DNA from: Nesterenkonia marinintestina
GTDB lineage: Bacteria; Actinomycetota; Actinomycetes; Actinomycetales; Micrococcaceae
Reading direction: 5' to 3'
NCBI RefSeq assembly: GCF_025420485.1
Contig: NZ_JAOEFD010000012.1
Coordinates: 1-64,000, forward strand
Length of the DNA stretch: 64,000 bases
Below, one piece after another: positions 17,597 to 25,856 of the stretch. The first letter of the stretch is position 1, and each line of letters opens with the position of its first letter. The position numbers and the translations under genes are program-made. Below the pieces are notes generated by a model, which saw only the letters and a program-made list of their open reading frames with translations, had not been told where the DNA came from and searched no databases.

Positions 17597-19150
17597 CGGG
17601 TAGGCCTGGGACGGTGTGCCGGGAGTGTATCGGCGCAGCAGCAGGGCGGTCAGTGCGGCGGCCGCGGCGAGGAACACCACCACGGTGACGAGGACGATGA
17701 GGAAGGCGCCGTCGAGGGCTTCGGCGCCCGCGGCGACCACGGCAGGGTCATCGGCCTGCAGCGCCTCGGCGGGAGCCTCCGCACGGAGGTGCTCGGCGCC
17801 GGCCGGCGGGACGAACAGGTGCAGGTAGGCGAAGTTGAGCAGCGTGCCGAGCACCGCGACGCCGACCAGTCCGCCGAACTCGTAGGACACCTCCTCCAGA
17901 GAGGCGGCCATCCCCGCCCGGCGCGGGGGGACGTTGCCCATGATGGAGGTGGAGGCGACCGACATCGCCGCTCCGAGTCCGGCGCCGACGACCAGCAGAC
18001 CGATGATCAGCAGCGCGAAGGAGTCCTGCCACGCGGCGAACGCCGAGACGACGGACCCTGAGGTGGAGAGTCCGATCCCTCCCGCGATCAGCACCAGAAG
18101 TCCCGTCCGGTGCAGCACCGCGCCGCCGAGCAGGGACATCGGCAGGGCGCCGACGGCCAGGGCGGAGACCAGCAGGCCGGCCTGCAGCGGGGAGAACCCC
18201 TCGACCAGCTGGTAGCGCTGGGTGCCGGCGAGCTGGATGCCCATGATCGTGAAGATGCTGATCCCCGCGGCGATCACCCCGGCGGTGAAGGCGCGGTTCC
18301 GGAAGACGGCGAAGTCGATCAGCGGTTCCTCCAGGCCGCCGCCGGGCCCGCGCATCAGCCGCAGCTGCCGACGGGCGAACAGCGTCAGCGCGACGGCGGC
18401 GACGACTCCCGCGACGATCACCGTGACCCAGCTGACCTCGGGCTCTGCCAGCGACTTCAGGGCGAGCACCGCGGCCGAGAGGCCGACCATGATCTGTGCG
18501 GAGGAGACCCAGTCCCAGCGGCGCGCGGGGTCGGCGACGTTGGCCGGACCGGCCAGGAGGATGGCCGCCGAGGCGGCGATCACGATGGGCACGTTGATCA
18601 GGAACACCGACCCCCACCAGAAGAACTCGAGCAGCAGCCCGCCCACGATGGGTCCCGCCGCCATCCCGACCAGGGAGACGGCGGCCCAGGTGGCGATGGC
18701 GACGTTGCGCTCGCGTTCGATCGGGAAGCTGATGCGGATCAGGGCGAGGGTCGCCGGCATCATCGCCGCCGCTCCGACGGCGAGTCCCACCCGCGCGGCG
18801 ATGAGCACCTCGGAGGTGGGGGAGAAGGCGGCCAGCAGTGAGGCCACGCCGAAGATGACCAGTCCGTACTGGAAGATGCGCTGGTGCCCGAGACGTTCGC
18901 CGAGCGCACCGGAGCCGGGAAGCAGGCCGGCGATCACCAGCGGATACGCGTTGATGATCCACAGCGCGTCCGAGGGCGTGGCGTCGAGGTCCTCGGTCAG
19001 CCGCGGCAGGGCCGTGTAGAGGACGGTGTTGTCGAGGGTGATCAGCAGCAGCGCCGAGGACACGATGGCGAGCACGCTCCACCGCTGGGCCGGGCTGAGG
19101 TCGGCCGGAGCGGTCGTGGAGCGGCGTCGCCGTCGGGAGGTCTCGGTCAT
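17585..19150 (-). CDS. MFS drug exporter, DHA2 (14-helix) type
   Basis: The ATG at 19150 gives 521 residues with about 14 hydrophobic segments. TM1 contains the DHA2-type motif LITLDNTVLYTALP, and the loop after TM2 contains GALGERLGHQRIF (motif A). Motif C-like glycine-rich sequence (GMAAGPIVGGLL) is present in TM5. Such proton antiporters export drugs and cationic compounds through the plasma membrane. An upstream in-frame start at 19216 would add 22 residues lying across the operator palindrome, so it is rejected. The operator centre is only about 22 bp before the ATG, so the transcript has a very short leader. Confidence 0.9.
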   Translation of the reverse strand: MTETSRRRRRSTTAPADLSPAQRWSVLAIVSSALLLITLDNTVLYTALPRLTEDLDATPSDALWIINAYPLVIAGLLPGSGALGERLGHQRIFQYGLVIFGVASLLAAFSPTSEVLIAARVGLAVGAAAMMPATLALIRISFPIERERNVAIATWAAVSLVGMAAGPIVGGLLLEFFWWGSVFLINVPIVIAASAAILLAGPANVADPARRWDWVSSAQIMVGLSAAVLALKSLAEPEVSWVTVIVAGVVAAVALTLFARRQLRLMRGPGGGLEEPLIDFAVFRNRAFTAGVIAAGISIFTIMGIQLAGTQRYQLVEGFSPLQAGLLVSALAVGALPMSLLGGAVLHRTGLLVLIAGGIGLSTSGSVVSAFAAWQDSFALLIIGLLVVGAGLGAAMSVASTSIMGNVPPRRAGMAASLEEVSYEFGGLVGVAVLGTLLNFAYLHLFVPPAGAEHLRAEAPAEALQADDPAVVAAGAEALDGAFLIVLVTVVVFLAAAAALTALLLRRYTPGTPSQAYPDNH

Positions 19151-19158
19151 CACCCGGG

Positions 19159-19186
19159 AAACTGTACCAGACGTATAGTGCAGTTT
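19159..19186 (-). promoter_or_regulatory. Palindromic operator and -10 region of the MFS-tetR operon
   Basis: A 28-bp imperfect palindrome has perfect outer arms AAACTG (19159-19164) and CAGTTT (19181-19186); inner positions match at 5 of 8. On the minus strand it includes TATACG, a plausible -10 element about 25 bp before the exporter ATG. Size and position suit a TetR dimer blocking the promoter. Confidence 0.65.
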
Positions 19187-19232
19187 GCCGTGCGGGGATC
19201 CTCGCCTCGAGGTCACCTTCGGGGCGGTCCGC

Positions 19233-20405
19233 TCACCGCCGGGACATGTAGACCTCGAAGGCCTTCGTCAGCAGCGGGTTGACCGGGTAGTCCCACTCGC
19301 CGTGGGTCTGGACGACGTCGGCGCCCATCGTGGTCTTGAACCGGGTCAGCCCGGCCAGCTCGTACTCCGGGTCCAACGAGGGGCTCAGCCCGCCGAGGTC
19401 GTACCACCGGCACCCGGCCGCCAGGGCGTCCTCGATCTGGCGCAGCTGCAGTGCCCGCGGGGCATATCGCTTGCGCTCCTCCGAGGACGAGGCGCCGTAC
19501 ACGTACCACGCGAACCCGCCCTGCCTGACGTAGATCGCCGCCGCCAGGGGAACGTCCTCCAAGTGGGCGAAGTAGAGCGTGCACTCGGTGTCCGAGGCTG
19601 CGTTGAGCTCCCGATACATCCGCTGGAAGTAGGACAGGGGCCGTCCGGTGAAGTCGTCGCGCTCTGCGGTCTCCTCGTAGAGCTTCTGCCATTCCGGCAG
19701 GTCGGCCTCGGTCCCGACGCTGATCGTCAGCTCCGACCGGGTGGACTTCCGCGTCTGGCGGCGGGAGGTCTGATCCATCCGGGCCAGCACGGCCTCGACG
19801 TCGAGAGCGTTCCCGCCGTCGTCGACCAGCGGGATCCGCGCCTGGTACTGCGGCTGCCCGGCCTCGAACTCCTCCGAGGACTTCGGAGGGTTCCAGCCGA
19901 GCCGACGAAGCTCCATGTGCAGCTCGGGGGCGTCGGCGTCCTCCTCCACCGGGGTGAGCTCATGCATGCTGGTCTCCTCACCCTTGGAGAGGCCCCGGCG
20001 GACGTCCTCGGCGGCCCAGCGCCGCACCACTCCGGGAAGGCCCATGCGGATCAGGAACGCCCCACGGGTCTTCAGGTGCTCGACCAGCATCGGCAGCAGG
20101 GTGTCGAGGGAGACCCGCTGGGCATCGAAGACCGGTCCCTCGGCCAGATACGCCAGGGACTTCGACCCCAGCACCGGCAGCTTCACCGGCAGCGGCCGGT
20201 AGAGGACCAGGGAGGCCGCGACCAGCTCATCTCCGTCGAAGGCGCCCACGGACTCTCCGCGCCAGTCGGTCTTGACCTGCGGCCACCGGGGGTTCTGCAG
20301 GAAGGACGCCGTCGGGTGGCCGGCGAGGAACGCGGCGTGCTCCGACTCGGTCAGGGTGCGGATGGTCAGCGGCTGCGCCCGCTCGGGCTGGACTCGGGTG
20401 TTCAC
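19233..20405 (-). CDS. FemAB/MurM-type peptidoglycan bridge aminoacyltransferase
   Basis: The 390-residue protein has the double GNAT-like fold of Fem ligases: HAAFLAGHPTASFLQNPRW at the start, then LPGV-containing beta strands. The C-terminal domain has FAWYVYGASSSEERKRYAP, followed by DLGGLSPSLDPEYELAGL and FKTTMGADVV. These cytoplasmic enzymes transfer amino acids from aminoacyl-tRNA to lipid-linked peptidoglycan precursors to build the cross-bridge. The window also encodes an ATP-grasp ligase and a class A PBP that may act in the same pathway. The gene stands alone on its transcript, preceded by a strong hairpin. Confidence 0.88.
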   Translation of the reverse strand: MNTRVQPERAQPLTIRTLTESEHAAFLAGHPTASFLQNPRWPQVKTDWRGESVGAFDGDELVAASLVLYRPLPVKLPVLGSKSLAYLAEGPVFDAQRVSLDTLLPMLVEHLKTRGAFLIRMGLPGVVRRWAAEDVRRGLSKGEETSMHELTPVEEDADAPELHMELRRLGWNPPKSSEEFEAGQPQYQARIPLVDDGGNALDVEAVLARMDQTSRRQTRKSTRSELTISVGTEADLPEWQKLYEETAERDDFTGRPLSYFQRMYRELNAASDTECTLYFAHLEDVPLAAAIYVRQGGFAWYVYGASSSEERKRYAPRALQLRQIEDALAAGCRWYDLGGLSPSLDPEYELAGLTRFKTTMGADVVQTHGEWDYPVNPLLTKAFEVYMSRR

Positions 20406-20438
20406 GGTGCTGATTCTACTGATCGGCCCTCGGGCGAC

Positions 20439-20478
20439 GACGACGGCGCGGCGAGGTTCCGCCCGCCGCGCCGTCGTC
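20439..20478 (-). terminator. Hairpin after the lipoprotein gene
   Basis: Perfect 14-bp arms GACGACGGCGCGGC (20439-20452) and GCCGCGCCGTCGTC (20465-20478) enclose a 12-base loop. It lies between the lipoprotein stop and the femAB start, both on the minus strand, and fits a GC-rich terminator without a U tract. Several GTCGTC/CAGCCGTC direct repeats follow on the lipoprotein side. Confidence 0.6.
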
Positions 20479-20505
20479 AGCCGTCGTCAGCCGTCAGCCG
20501 ACGAG

Positions 20506-21492
20506 TCACTGCGCCGCCGGCTGAGGGGTTCCCAGACTGTGGGTCAGCACGCCGCCGTCCTCGGTGACCGTGATCCGCACCAGGGTGGGGTCGGCCCCCA
20601 CTCCGTGGAGGCGGCCGTCCTCGGCGGTGACCACCAGGTCGTACTCGCCGGCCGGCAGCCCCTCGACCGTGAATCGGTCGGCCCCCGTCGCACCCGAGGC
20701 GAGCGGCTCACCCGACCCGCCCGGGCCGTACTCGTCGACGACCTCCCACCGGTGGCCGACCGTCTGCCCCCGGTACTCGTCGTCGCCTCCCACGTGCACC
20801 GCCAGACCCTCTGCGGCGTCCTCGCCGGTGATGTCGGTGGTGGTGGACAGCGGGGCGAATGACCCGTCCGGGGCGTACTCGCCGTCGGCGAAGGCGTCGT
20901 AGAACATCACGCGTTCGTCGACCCGCGAGTCGGTGACGGAGTAGACCATTCCGTCCTCCGACCCTTCGGCGGTGAACCGCAGTTCGGCCGCCTCGCCGCC
21001 GGGGCCGTCCTGCCGGGGGTCGTCGGCGCTGATCGTGAACACGTAGTCCCCGGCCGGCAGATGGTCGAGGTGCAGGGGGTCGTCGTCGACGTGTCCCGAG
21101 TCGACGACGTCGTCGCCGGAGGTCAGGCTCCAGCTGTAGCCGGAGACCTCGGCCTCGCTCCAGAGACGCCCGTCCGGCCCCAGCGGCGGCGTCCAGCTCA
21201 CGGTGAGTCCGTCGGCGTCGTAGGCGATCGCCAGGTTCTGCGGGTAGGGGACGGGCTCCACGTCCAGATCCAGGTCTCCGTCCTGGACGCCCTCCCCGGC
21301 GGCCGTGCCCGTGCTCCCGGGGGCCGACCCGCCCGGTGCGTCCGCCCCGGCGTCGGGCTGCGTCGTCGAGGAGCCGCCTCCTCCTCCGGCCTCCGGGTCT
21401 GCCGGCGGCGGCGCGCATGCGACGCCGAAGATGAGTGCGGCCGACGCCGCGGTGATGATGAGGGCTTCGCCCGCCCTGTGCTGGTCGAACAT
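20506..21492 (-). CDS. Secreted lipoprotein with Fn3-like domains
   Basis: The ATG at 21492 gives 328 residues. A signal sequence (ALIITAASAALIFGVAC) ends with a lipobox cysteine near residue 26. A low-complexity stretch of G, S, T and P follows. Two or more Ig/fibronectin-like segments are suggested by LAIAYDADGLTVSWTPPLGP, LDHLPAGDYVFTISADD and VEGLPAGEYDLVVTAEDG. The mature protein is strongly acidic. It is probably anchored outside the membrane. No enzyme motif is visible and the function is unknown. An upstream in-frame start exists at 21534, but the signal peptide places the start at 21492. Confidence 0.7.
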   Translation of the reverse strand: MFDQHRAGEALIITAASAALIFGVACAPPPADPEAGGGGGSSTTQPDAGADAPGGSAPGSTGTAAGEGVQDGDLDLDVEPVPYPQNLAIAYDADGLTVSWTPPLGPDGRLWSEAEVSGYSWSLTSGDDVVDSGHVDDDPLHLDHLPAGDYVFTISADDPRQDGPGGEAAELRFTAEGSEDGMVYSVTDSRVDERVMFYDAFADGEYAPDGSFAPLSTTTDITGEDAAEGLAVHVGGDDEYRGQTVGHRWEVVDEYGPGGSGEPLASGATGADRFTVEGLPAGEYDLVVTAEDGRLHGVGADPTLVRITVTEDGGVLTHSLGTPQPAAQ

Positions 21493-21738
21493 CGTTCCTC
21501 CCCCGTCCGGGGTCCGTTCCGGTGCCGGAGGCACCGCCCCGTGGATGGTCGCCTGTCGGTATGAGGCGTTCGGAGAATCTCTCCGACATGAGGGAACGCT
21601 ATGCCTGACCGCGAGAGACGGTCCAGGATCCGCGCCTTACGATTTGGTAACGCAAATATAGTGAAAATTGCGAATATCTGGTCGGGTGTCACCGGTGCGG
21701 TCTAGAGTCGCGGTGAGACTCAGAGAAAGGGGTCGGAC

Positions 21739-22152
21739 ATGAGGATCGACCTGACCAGTGTGTTCGTCGACGACCAGGAGAAGGCGCGCCGCTTCTACAC
21801 CGAAGTCCTGGGCTTCCGAGTATTCCGAGACGTCCCGATGGGAGACGGCGTCTCCTGGTTGACCGTCGTCTCGCCCGACTCCCCGTCCGGACCCGAGCTG
21901 CTGCTGGAGCCGGCCGGCCACCCGGCGGTGAAGCCCTATCGGGATGCGCTGAACGCCGACGGCATCCCGCTGGCGCAGTTCTCGGTCGACGACGTCGCCG
22001 CCGAGCACGAACGGCTCCTCGGTCATGGGGTGCGGTTCACCCAGGAGCCGGTGGACATCGGCCCGGCCGTCTTCGCAGTGTTCGACGACACCTGCGGAAA
22101 CCTGATCCAGATCATCCGGGAGAAGAGCCGGCCGGCCGCTCCGGACGGGTGA
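21739..22152 (+). CDS. VOC/glyoxalase family protein
   Basis: The 137-residue product is a single VOC unit: RIDLTSVFVDDQEKARRFYT at the start, then SPDSPSGPELLLEPAGHPA and FAVFDDTCGNLIQIIRE at the end. Families with this fold include glyoxalase I, dioxygenases and antibiotic-binding proteins; the substrate cannot be told from sequence. GAAAGGGG lies 8-10 bp before the ATG. An AT-rich segment upstream (21635-21680) probably holds its promoter and that of the divergent lipoprotein. Confidence 0.85.
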   Translation: MRIDLTSVFVDDQEKARRFYTEVLGFRVFRDVPMGDGVSWLTVVSPDSPSGPELLLEPAGHPAVKPYRDALNADGIPLAQFSVDDVAAEHERLLGHGVRFTQEPVDIGPAVFAVFDDTCGNLIQIIREKSRPAAPDG

Positions 22153-22192
22153 GGTTTGAGTGCGGCGCACAGCGCTCGGCCGCGGTGACGCC

Positions 22193-22822
22193 TCAGCCGT
22201 CTGCCGCCCGGCGCTCGCCGGCGGCGATCCGCTCATCCAGGCTCAGACGGACCGTCGGCCACTCGGCCTCGATGATCGAGAAGACCACCGTGTCCCGGGG
22301 GACGCCGGCGAACATCTGGTGGTGCCGCAGGACGCCGTCCTGCTTGGCGCCCAGACGGGCCAGCGCATCCCGCGACTGATGGTTGTGGAAGTGGGTGCGG
22401 AACTCCACCGCCAGACAGCCGAGGTCGTCGAACGCCCGCCCCAGCACCAGTCGCTTGGTGTGGGCGTTGATCCCGCTCCGTTGGGCGCTGCGCAGCAGCC
22501 AGGTCGAGCCGACCTCCACGCGAGGGGTCACCGCGTCGATGTTCATATACGTGGTCATCCCCACCGGGAGGTCGGTCGCCGCATCGAAGATCGTCCACGG
22601 CGCCATCGAACCGGCCGCCTGCAGGTCCAGTCGGCGGGTGATCTCCTCCTCGACGCGGTCCGGCGCCGGCACGATCGTGTACCAGGTACGCCACAGGTCG
22701 TCCCGACTCAGGGCCTCCGACAGTGCGGGAGCATGGTCGAGTTCGAGCTGACGGAGCACGACCCGCGCCGAGCGCAGCGTCACCGCCTCGGTGATGTCGG
22801 GCCGCGGCCGGGAGGACGTCAC
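22193..22822 (-). CDS. GNAT acetyltransferase, RimJ/RimL-like
   Basis: The 209-residue protein has the RimL-type GNAT pattern. LRSARVVLRQLELDHAPAL is at the N-terminus, VEVGSTWLLRSAQRSGINAH is the acetyl-CoA binding region, and FRTHFHNHQSRDALARLGAK is the core following strand. It transfers an acetyl group to an unknown amine, possibly a protein N-terminus or a small molecule. Its start overlaps the purM stop by 4 bp, so it is the last gene of the purine operon, though its role need not be in purine synthesis. Confidence 0.88.
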   Translation of the reverse strand: MTSSRPRPDITEAVTLRSARVVLRQLELDHAPALSEALSRDDLWRTWYTIVPAPDRVEEEITRRLDLQAAGSMAPWTIFDAATDLPVGMTTYMNIDAVTPRVEVGSTWLLRSAQRSGINAHTKRLVLGRAFDDLGCLAVEFRTHFHNHQSRDALARLGAKQDGVLRHHQMFAGVPRDTVVFSIIEAEWPTVRLSLDERIAAGERRAADG

Positions 22823-23985
22823 TGTGCGTACTCTCCGGTGAGCAGGACCCCGCCGCCGTCGACTCCCTTGGCGCCCTGGACGAAGTCGTCCCCGGCTCCG
22901 GCGACGTCATCCTCGCGGTAGGGGGCCACGGTGCCCATGATCCACGCGGTCTCGCCCGCGTCCTGCAGCAGCCGCACGGCCCGATCCGCCCGGTCGGCGG
23001 CGACCACCGCGACCATGCCCACCCCGAGGTTCAGGGTGCGTTCCAGGTCCGCCTGCGGCACCCGGCCCAGCTCGGCGACGGTGCGGAACACCTGAGGCCA
23101 GGCCCATGTGGTGCGGTCCACGGTCGCCATCAGCCCGGCGGGCAGCACCCGGGCGAGGTTCGCCGCGAGTCCGCCCCCGGTGACATGGCTGAACCCGCGC
23201 ACCGGTGCCTCCGGCGAGACCCCGGCCGAGGCGGGGTCCCCGTTGAGCTCCTCCACCAGCCGGAGGCAGGGTGAGGTGTAGAGCCTGGTCGGCTCCAGCA
23301 GCTCCTCGCCCAGGGTGCGGCCGAATTCGGCGACGTCGCGGTCGTAGGTCCAGCCGGCCTGGGCCACCACGCGGCGCACGAGCGAATAGCCGTTGGAGTG
23401 GATCCCGGAGGAGGCCATGCCGACGACGACGTCGCCGGCCCGTACCCGCTCCGGACCGAGCACGGCCGAGGCGTCCACCACTCCGGTGGCGGCTCCGGCC
23501 ACGTCGTACTCGTGCTCACCCAGCAGGCCGGGGTGCTCGGCGGTCTCGCCGCCGATCAGAGCGGTGCCCGTCTCGGCGCAGGCCCGTGCGATGCCGGAGA
23601 CGATGCCGGCGATGCGGGTCGGCTCGACCTTCCCGCAGGCGATGTAGTCGGTCATGAACAGCGGCTTCGCCCCGGTGACGACGATGTCGTCGACGACCAT
23701 CCCGACCAGGTCGAAGCCGATGGTGTCGTGGACGCCCATGGCCTGGGCGATCGCGACCTTCGTGCCGACCCCGTCGGTGGAGGTCGCCAGCAGAGGCTTC
23801 GGCAGGCGGGCGAGCTCAGAGGCGTCGAACAGGCCGGCGAAGGACCCGAACCCGCCCAGGACCTTCGACGAGTGGGTGGCCTGGACGTGGGACTTCATCA
23901 GCTCCACCGCGCGGTCGCCGGCGTCGACGTCGACACCGGCGGAGGCGTAGGTGATCGGGGTCTGCCCGACGTTCGGGGTGCTCAA
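22819..23985 (-). CDS. purM: Phosphoribosylformylglycinamidine cyclo-ligase
   Basis: The 388-residue product makes aminoimidazole ribotide from FGAM and ATP, step 5 of purine synthesis. Family segments are ITYASAGVDVDAGDRAVELM, LATSTDGVGTKVAIAQ, GFDLVGMVVDDIVVTGA, GGETAEHPG and SGIHSNGYSLVRR. The start is TTG at 23985, overlapping the purF stop (TTGA). The frame is open much further upstream, but that part only mirrors purF in another frame. It is in one operon with purDC, purF and the downstream acetyltransferase. Confidence 0.95.
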   Translation of the reverse strand: MSTPNVGQTPITYASAGVDVDAGDRAVELMKSHVQATHSSKVLGGFGSFAGLFDASELARLPKPLLATSTDGVGTKVAIAQAMGVHDTIGFDLVGMVVDDIVVTGAKPLFMTDYIACGKVEPTRIAGIVSGIARACAETGTALIGGETAEHPGLLGEHEYDVAGAATGVVDASAVLGPERVRAGDVVVGMASSGIHSNGYSLVRRVVAQAGWTYDRDVAEFGRTLGEELLEPTRLYTSPCLRLVEELNGDPASAGVSPEAPVRGFSHVTGGGLAANLARVLPAGLMATVDRTTWAWPQVFRTVAELGRVPQADLERTLNLGVGMVAVVAADRADRAVRLLQDAGETAWIMGTVAPYREDDVAGAGDDFVQGAKGVDGGGVLLTGEYAQ

Positions 23986-25520
23986 CGCTCGGCCTCCGCC
24001 AGGGTCTTCTCGGTCGTCTCCGCGGCCTCGGTCCGGTCGGCCGGCTGCGCCGCATCGGGGCGGTCCGTCTCCAGCAGCAGCTTTCCGCGCTGCTCCTCCG
24101 GCGGCAGCTCGATCGGGTACACCCCCGAGAAGCACGCCGTGCACAGGGTCGACCGCGGCTGCTTCGTCGCCTCGATCATCCCCTCCTCGGAGATGTAGGC
24201 CAGGGAGTCCGCACCCACCGACCGGGCGATCTCGTCCATCGTGGCCCCGTTGGCGATCAGCTCGGCGCGGGAGGCGAAGTCGATGCCGTAGAAGCACGGC
24301 CACTGCACCGGCGGCGAGGAGATCTTCACGTGGATCTCCCGCGCCCCCGCCTCACGGAGCATGCCCACGATCGCCCGCTGGGTGTTGCCGCGGACGATCG
24401 AGTCGTCGACCACGACGACCTTCCTGTCCCGGACCACATGCTCCTGGACGTTGAGCTTCAGCCGGATCCCCAGCTGACGCAGCGTCTGCGAGGGCTGGAT
24501 GAAGGTCCGTCCCACATAGGCGTTCTTGATGAACCCCTGCGCGAAGGGCAGGCCGGAGGCCTCCGCGTAGCCCACCGCGGCCGGGGTGCCGGACTCGGGG
24601 ACGGGGATGACGATGTCGGCGTCGTGGGTGTCCTCGCGTGCCAGCTGGCGCCCCATCTCCACCCGCGACTCGTAGACCGAGCGGCCGTTGATGTGCGCAT
24701 CCGGGCGGGACAGGTACACGTACTCGAACACGCAGCGGGCGGGCTTCGTCTCTGCGAAGCTGCGGGAGCGGATCCCGGTGGAGTCGATGGCGATCAGCTC
24801 CCCGGGCTCGATCTCCCGGATGACGGTCGCCCCCACGGTGGCCAGGGCGGACTGTTCGGAGGCGACCACCCAGCCGCTGGCCAGCCGGCCGAGCACCAGG
24901 GGACGCACCCCCTGCGGATCGCGCGCCGCGTAGAGGGTGTGCTCGGACATGAAGACGAAGCAGAACGCGCCCTTCAGGGTGGGGAGCAGGGCCATGGCCT
25001 GCTCCTCGATGTCCTCACCCTCCTGCTCACGGAGCAGTGCGGTGACCAGGGCGGTGTCGGTGGTGTTGCCCTGACGCATCTCCCCGTGGCGGGTGGAGCC
25101 GTGGATCGCGGTGACCCGGTCCAGCAGCTCGGCGGAGTTGGTCAGGTTGCCGTTGTGGCCCAGGGCGACCGTGCCGTGGGGGGTGTCTCCGAGCGTGGGC
25201 TGCGCATTGGCCCAGTTGTTCCCGCCGGTGGTGGAGTAGCGGCAGTGGGCCACCGCGATGTGCCCTCCGAGGGTGGTCAGCGTGGACTCGTCGAAGACCT
25301 GGGAGACCAGGCCGACGTCCTTGTAGACCTGGATGCGGTCACCGTCGGAGGTGGCGATGCCGGCGGCCTCCTGGCCGCGGTGCTGCAGCGCATAGAGCCC
25401 GTAGTAGGAGAGCTTGGCGACCTCTTCGCCCGGGGCCCAGACTCCGAACACCCCGCATTCGTCCTGCGGGGACGGGTCCTCGTCGAGGAGCGAATGGGAC
25501 AGGCGGCTGCGGTCAGCCAT
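23982..25520 (-). CDS. purF: Amidophosphoribosyltransferase
   Basis: The ATG at 25520 gives 512 residues. C22 in DECGVFGVW is the glutaminase nucleophile, freed by removing a short propeptide. LQHRGQEAAGIATSDGD and STTGGNNWANAQPT belong to the Ntn-hydrolase domain, and VVVVDDSIVRGNTQRAIV is the PRPP-binding motif. It catalyses the first committed step of purine synthesis, PRPP to phosphoribosylamine. Cysteines near the C-terminus (C435-type TLCTACFSGVYP) suggest an iron-sulfur cluster as in the Bacillus enzyme. It overlaps purM and lies 2 bp after the small membrane protein gene. Confidence 0.96.
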   Translation of the reverse strand: MADRSRLSHSLLDEDPSPQDECGVFGVWAPGEEVAKLSYYGLYALQHRGQEAAGIATSDGDRIQVYKDVGLVSQVFDESTLTTLGGHIAVAHCRYSTTGGNNWANAQPTLGDTPHGTVALGHNGNLTNSAELLDRVTAIHGSTRHGEMRQGNTTDTALVTALLREQEGEDIEEQAMALLPTLKGAFCFVFMSEHTLYAARDPQGVRPLVLGRLASGWVVASEQSALATVGATVIREIEPGELIAIDSTGIRSRSFAETKPARCVFEYVYLSRPDAHINGRSVYESRVEMGRQLAREDTHDADIVIPVPESGTPAAVGYAEASGLPFAQGFIKNAYVGRTFIQPSQTLRQLGIRLKLNVQEHVVRDRKVVVVDDSIVRGNTQRAIVGMLREAGAREIHVKISSPPVQWPCFYGIDFASRAELIANGATMDEIARSVGADSLAYISEEGMIEATKQPRSTLCTACFSGVYPIELPPEEQRGKLLLETDRPDAAQPADRTEAAETTEKTLAEAER

Positions 25521-25522
25521 GC

Positions 25523-25846
25523 TCAGCGGTCCTCTCCGTGGTGATCGGGTCGGTCGGCGTCCCGACCCCGGTCCTCCACGCGGCGGGCGGTGACCTCGCG
25601 GCCGCGGCCGCGCGAGCGTCGCTCGAGCAGCAGCCATGCCACCGCGCCGAGGGTCAGTCCGGGCAGGGACAGCACGAAGGTCACATAGCCGATGGATGCG
25701 GCCATCGAGTAGTCCTCCGAGCGTCCGGTGCTCAGCACGACGATCACGGCGACGACGAACGCCGCTCCGACGCCCGCCGCCAGGAACGGGACGAGTCGTG
25801 GCATGGGACGCACCGTGAGCTGACGGTTCTGCTCGGGGGAGGGCAT
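25523..25846 (-). CDS. Small two-helix membrane protein in the purine operon
   Basis: The 107-residue product has two membrane segments: FLAAGVGAAFVVAVIVVL (about 20-37) and IGYVTFVLSLPGLTLGAVAW (about 53-72). A basic, then acidic, soluble tail follows. Small proteins of this layout precede purF in several Micrococcales genomes as far as I recall; no function is known. It sits 10 bp after purDC and 2 bp before purF, so it is translated from the same transcript. Confidence 0.75.
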   Translation of the reverse strand: MPSPEQNRQLTVRPMPRLVPFLAAGVGAAFVVAVIVVLSTGRSEDYSMAASIGYVTFVLSLPGLTLGAVAWLLLERRSRGRGREVTARRVEDRGRDADRPDHHGEDR

Positions 25847-25856
25847 GGGCTCCAGT

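Noticed and set aside
16955-19150. MFS-TetR fusion protein
   Set aside because: A TGA stop separates them and tetR has its own GAGG and ATG. A membrane-tethered repressor is unlikely, so they are kept as two genes.
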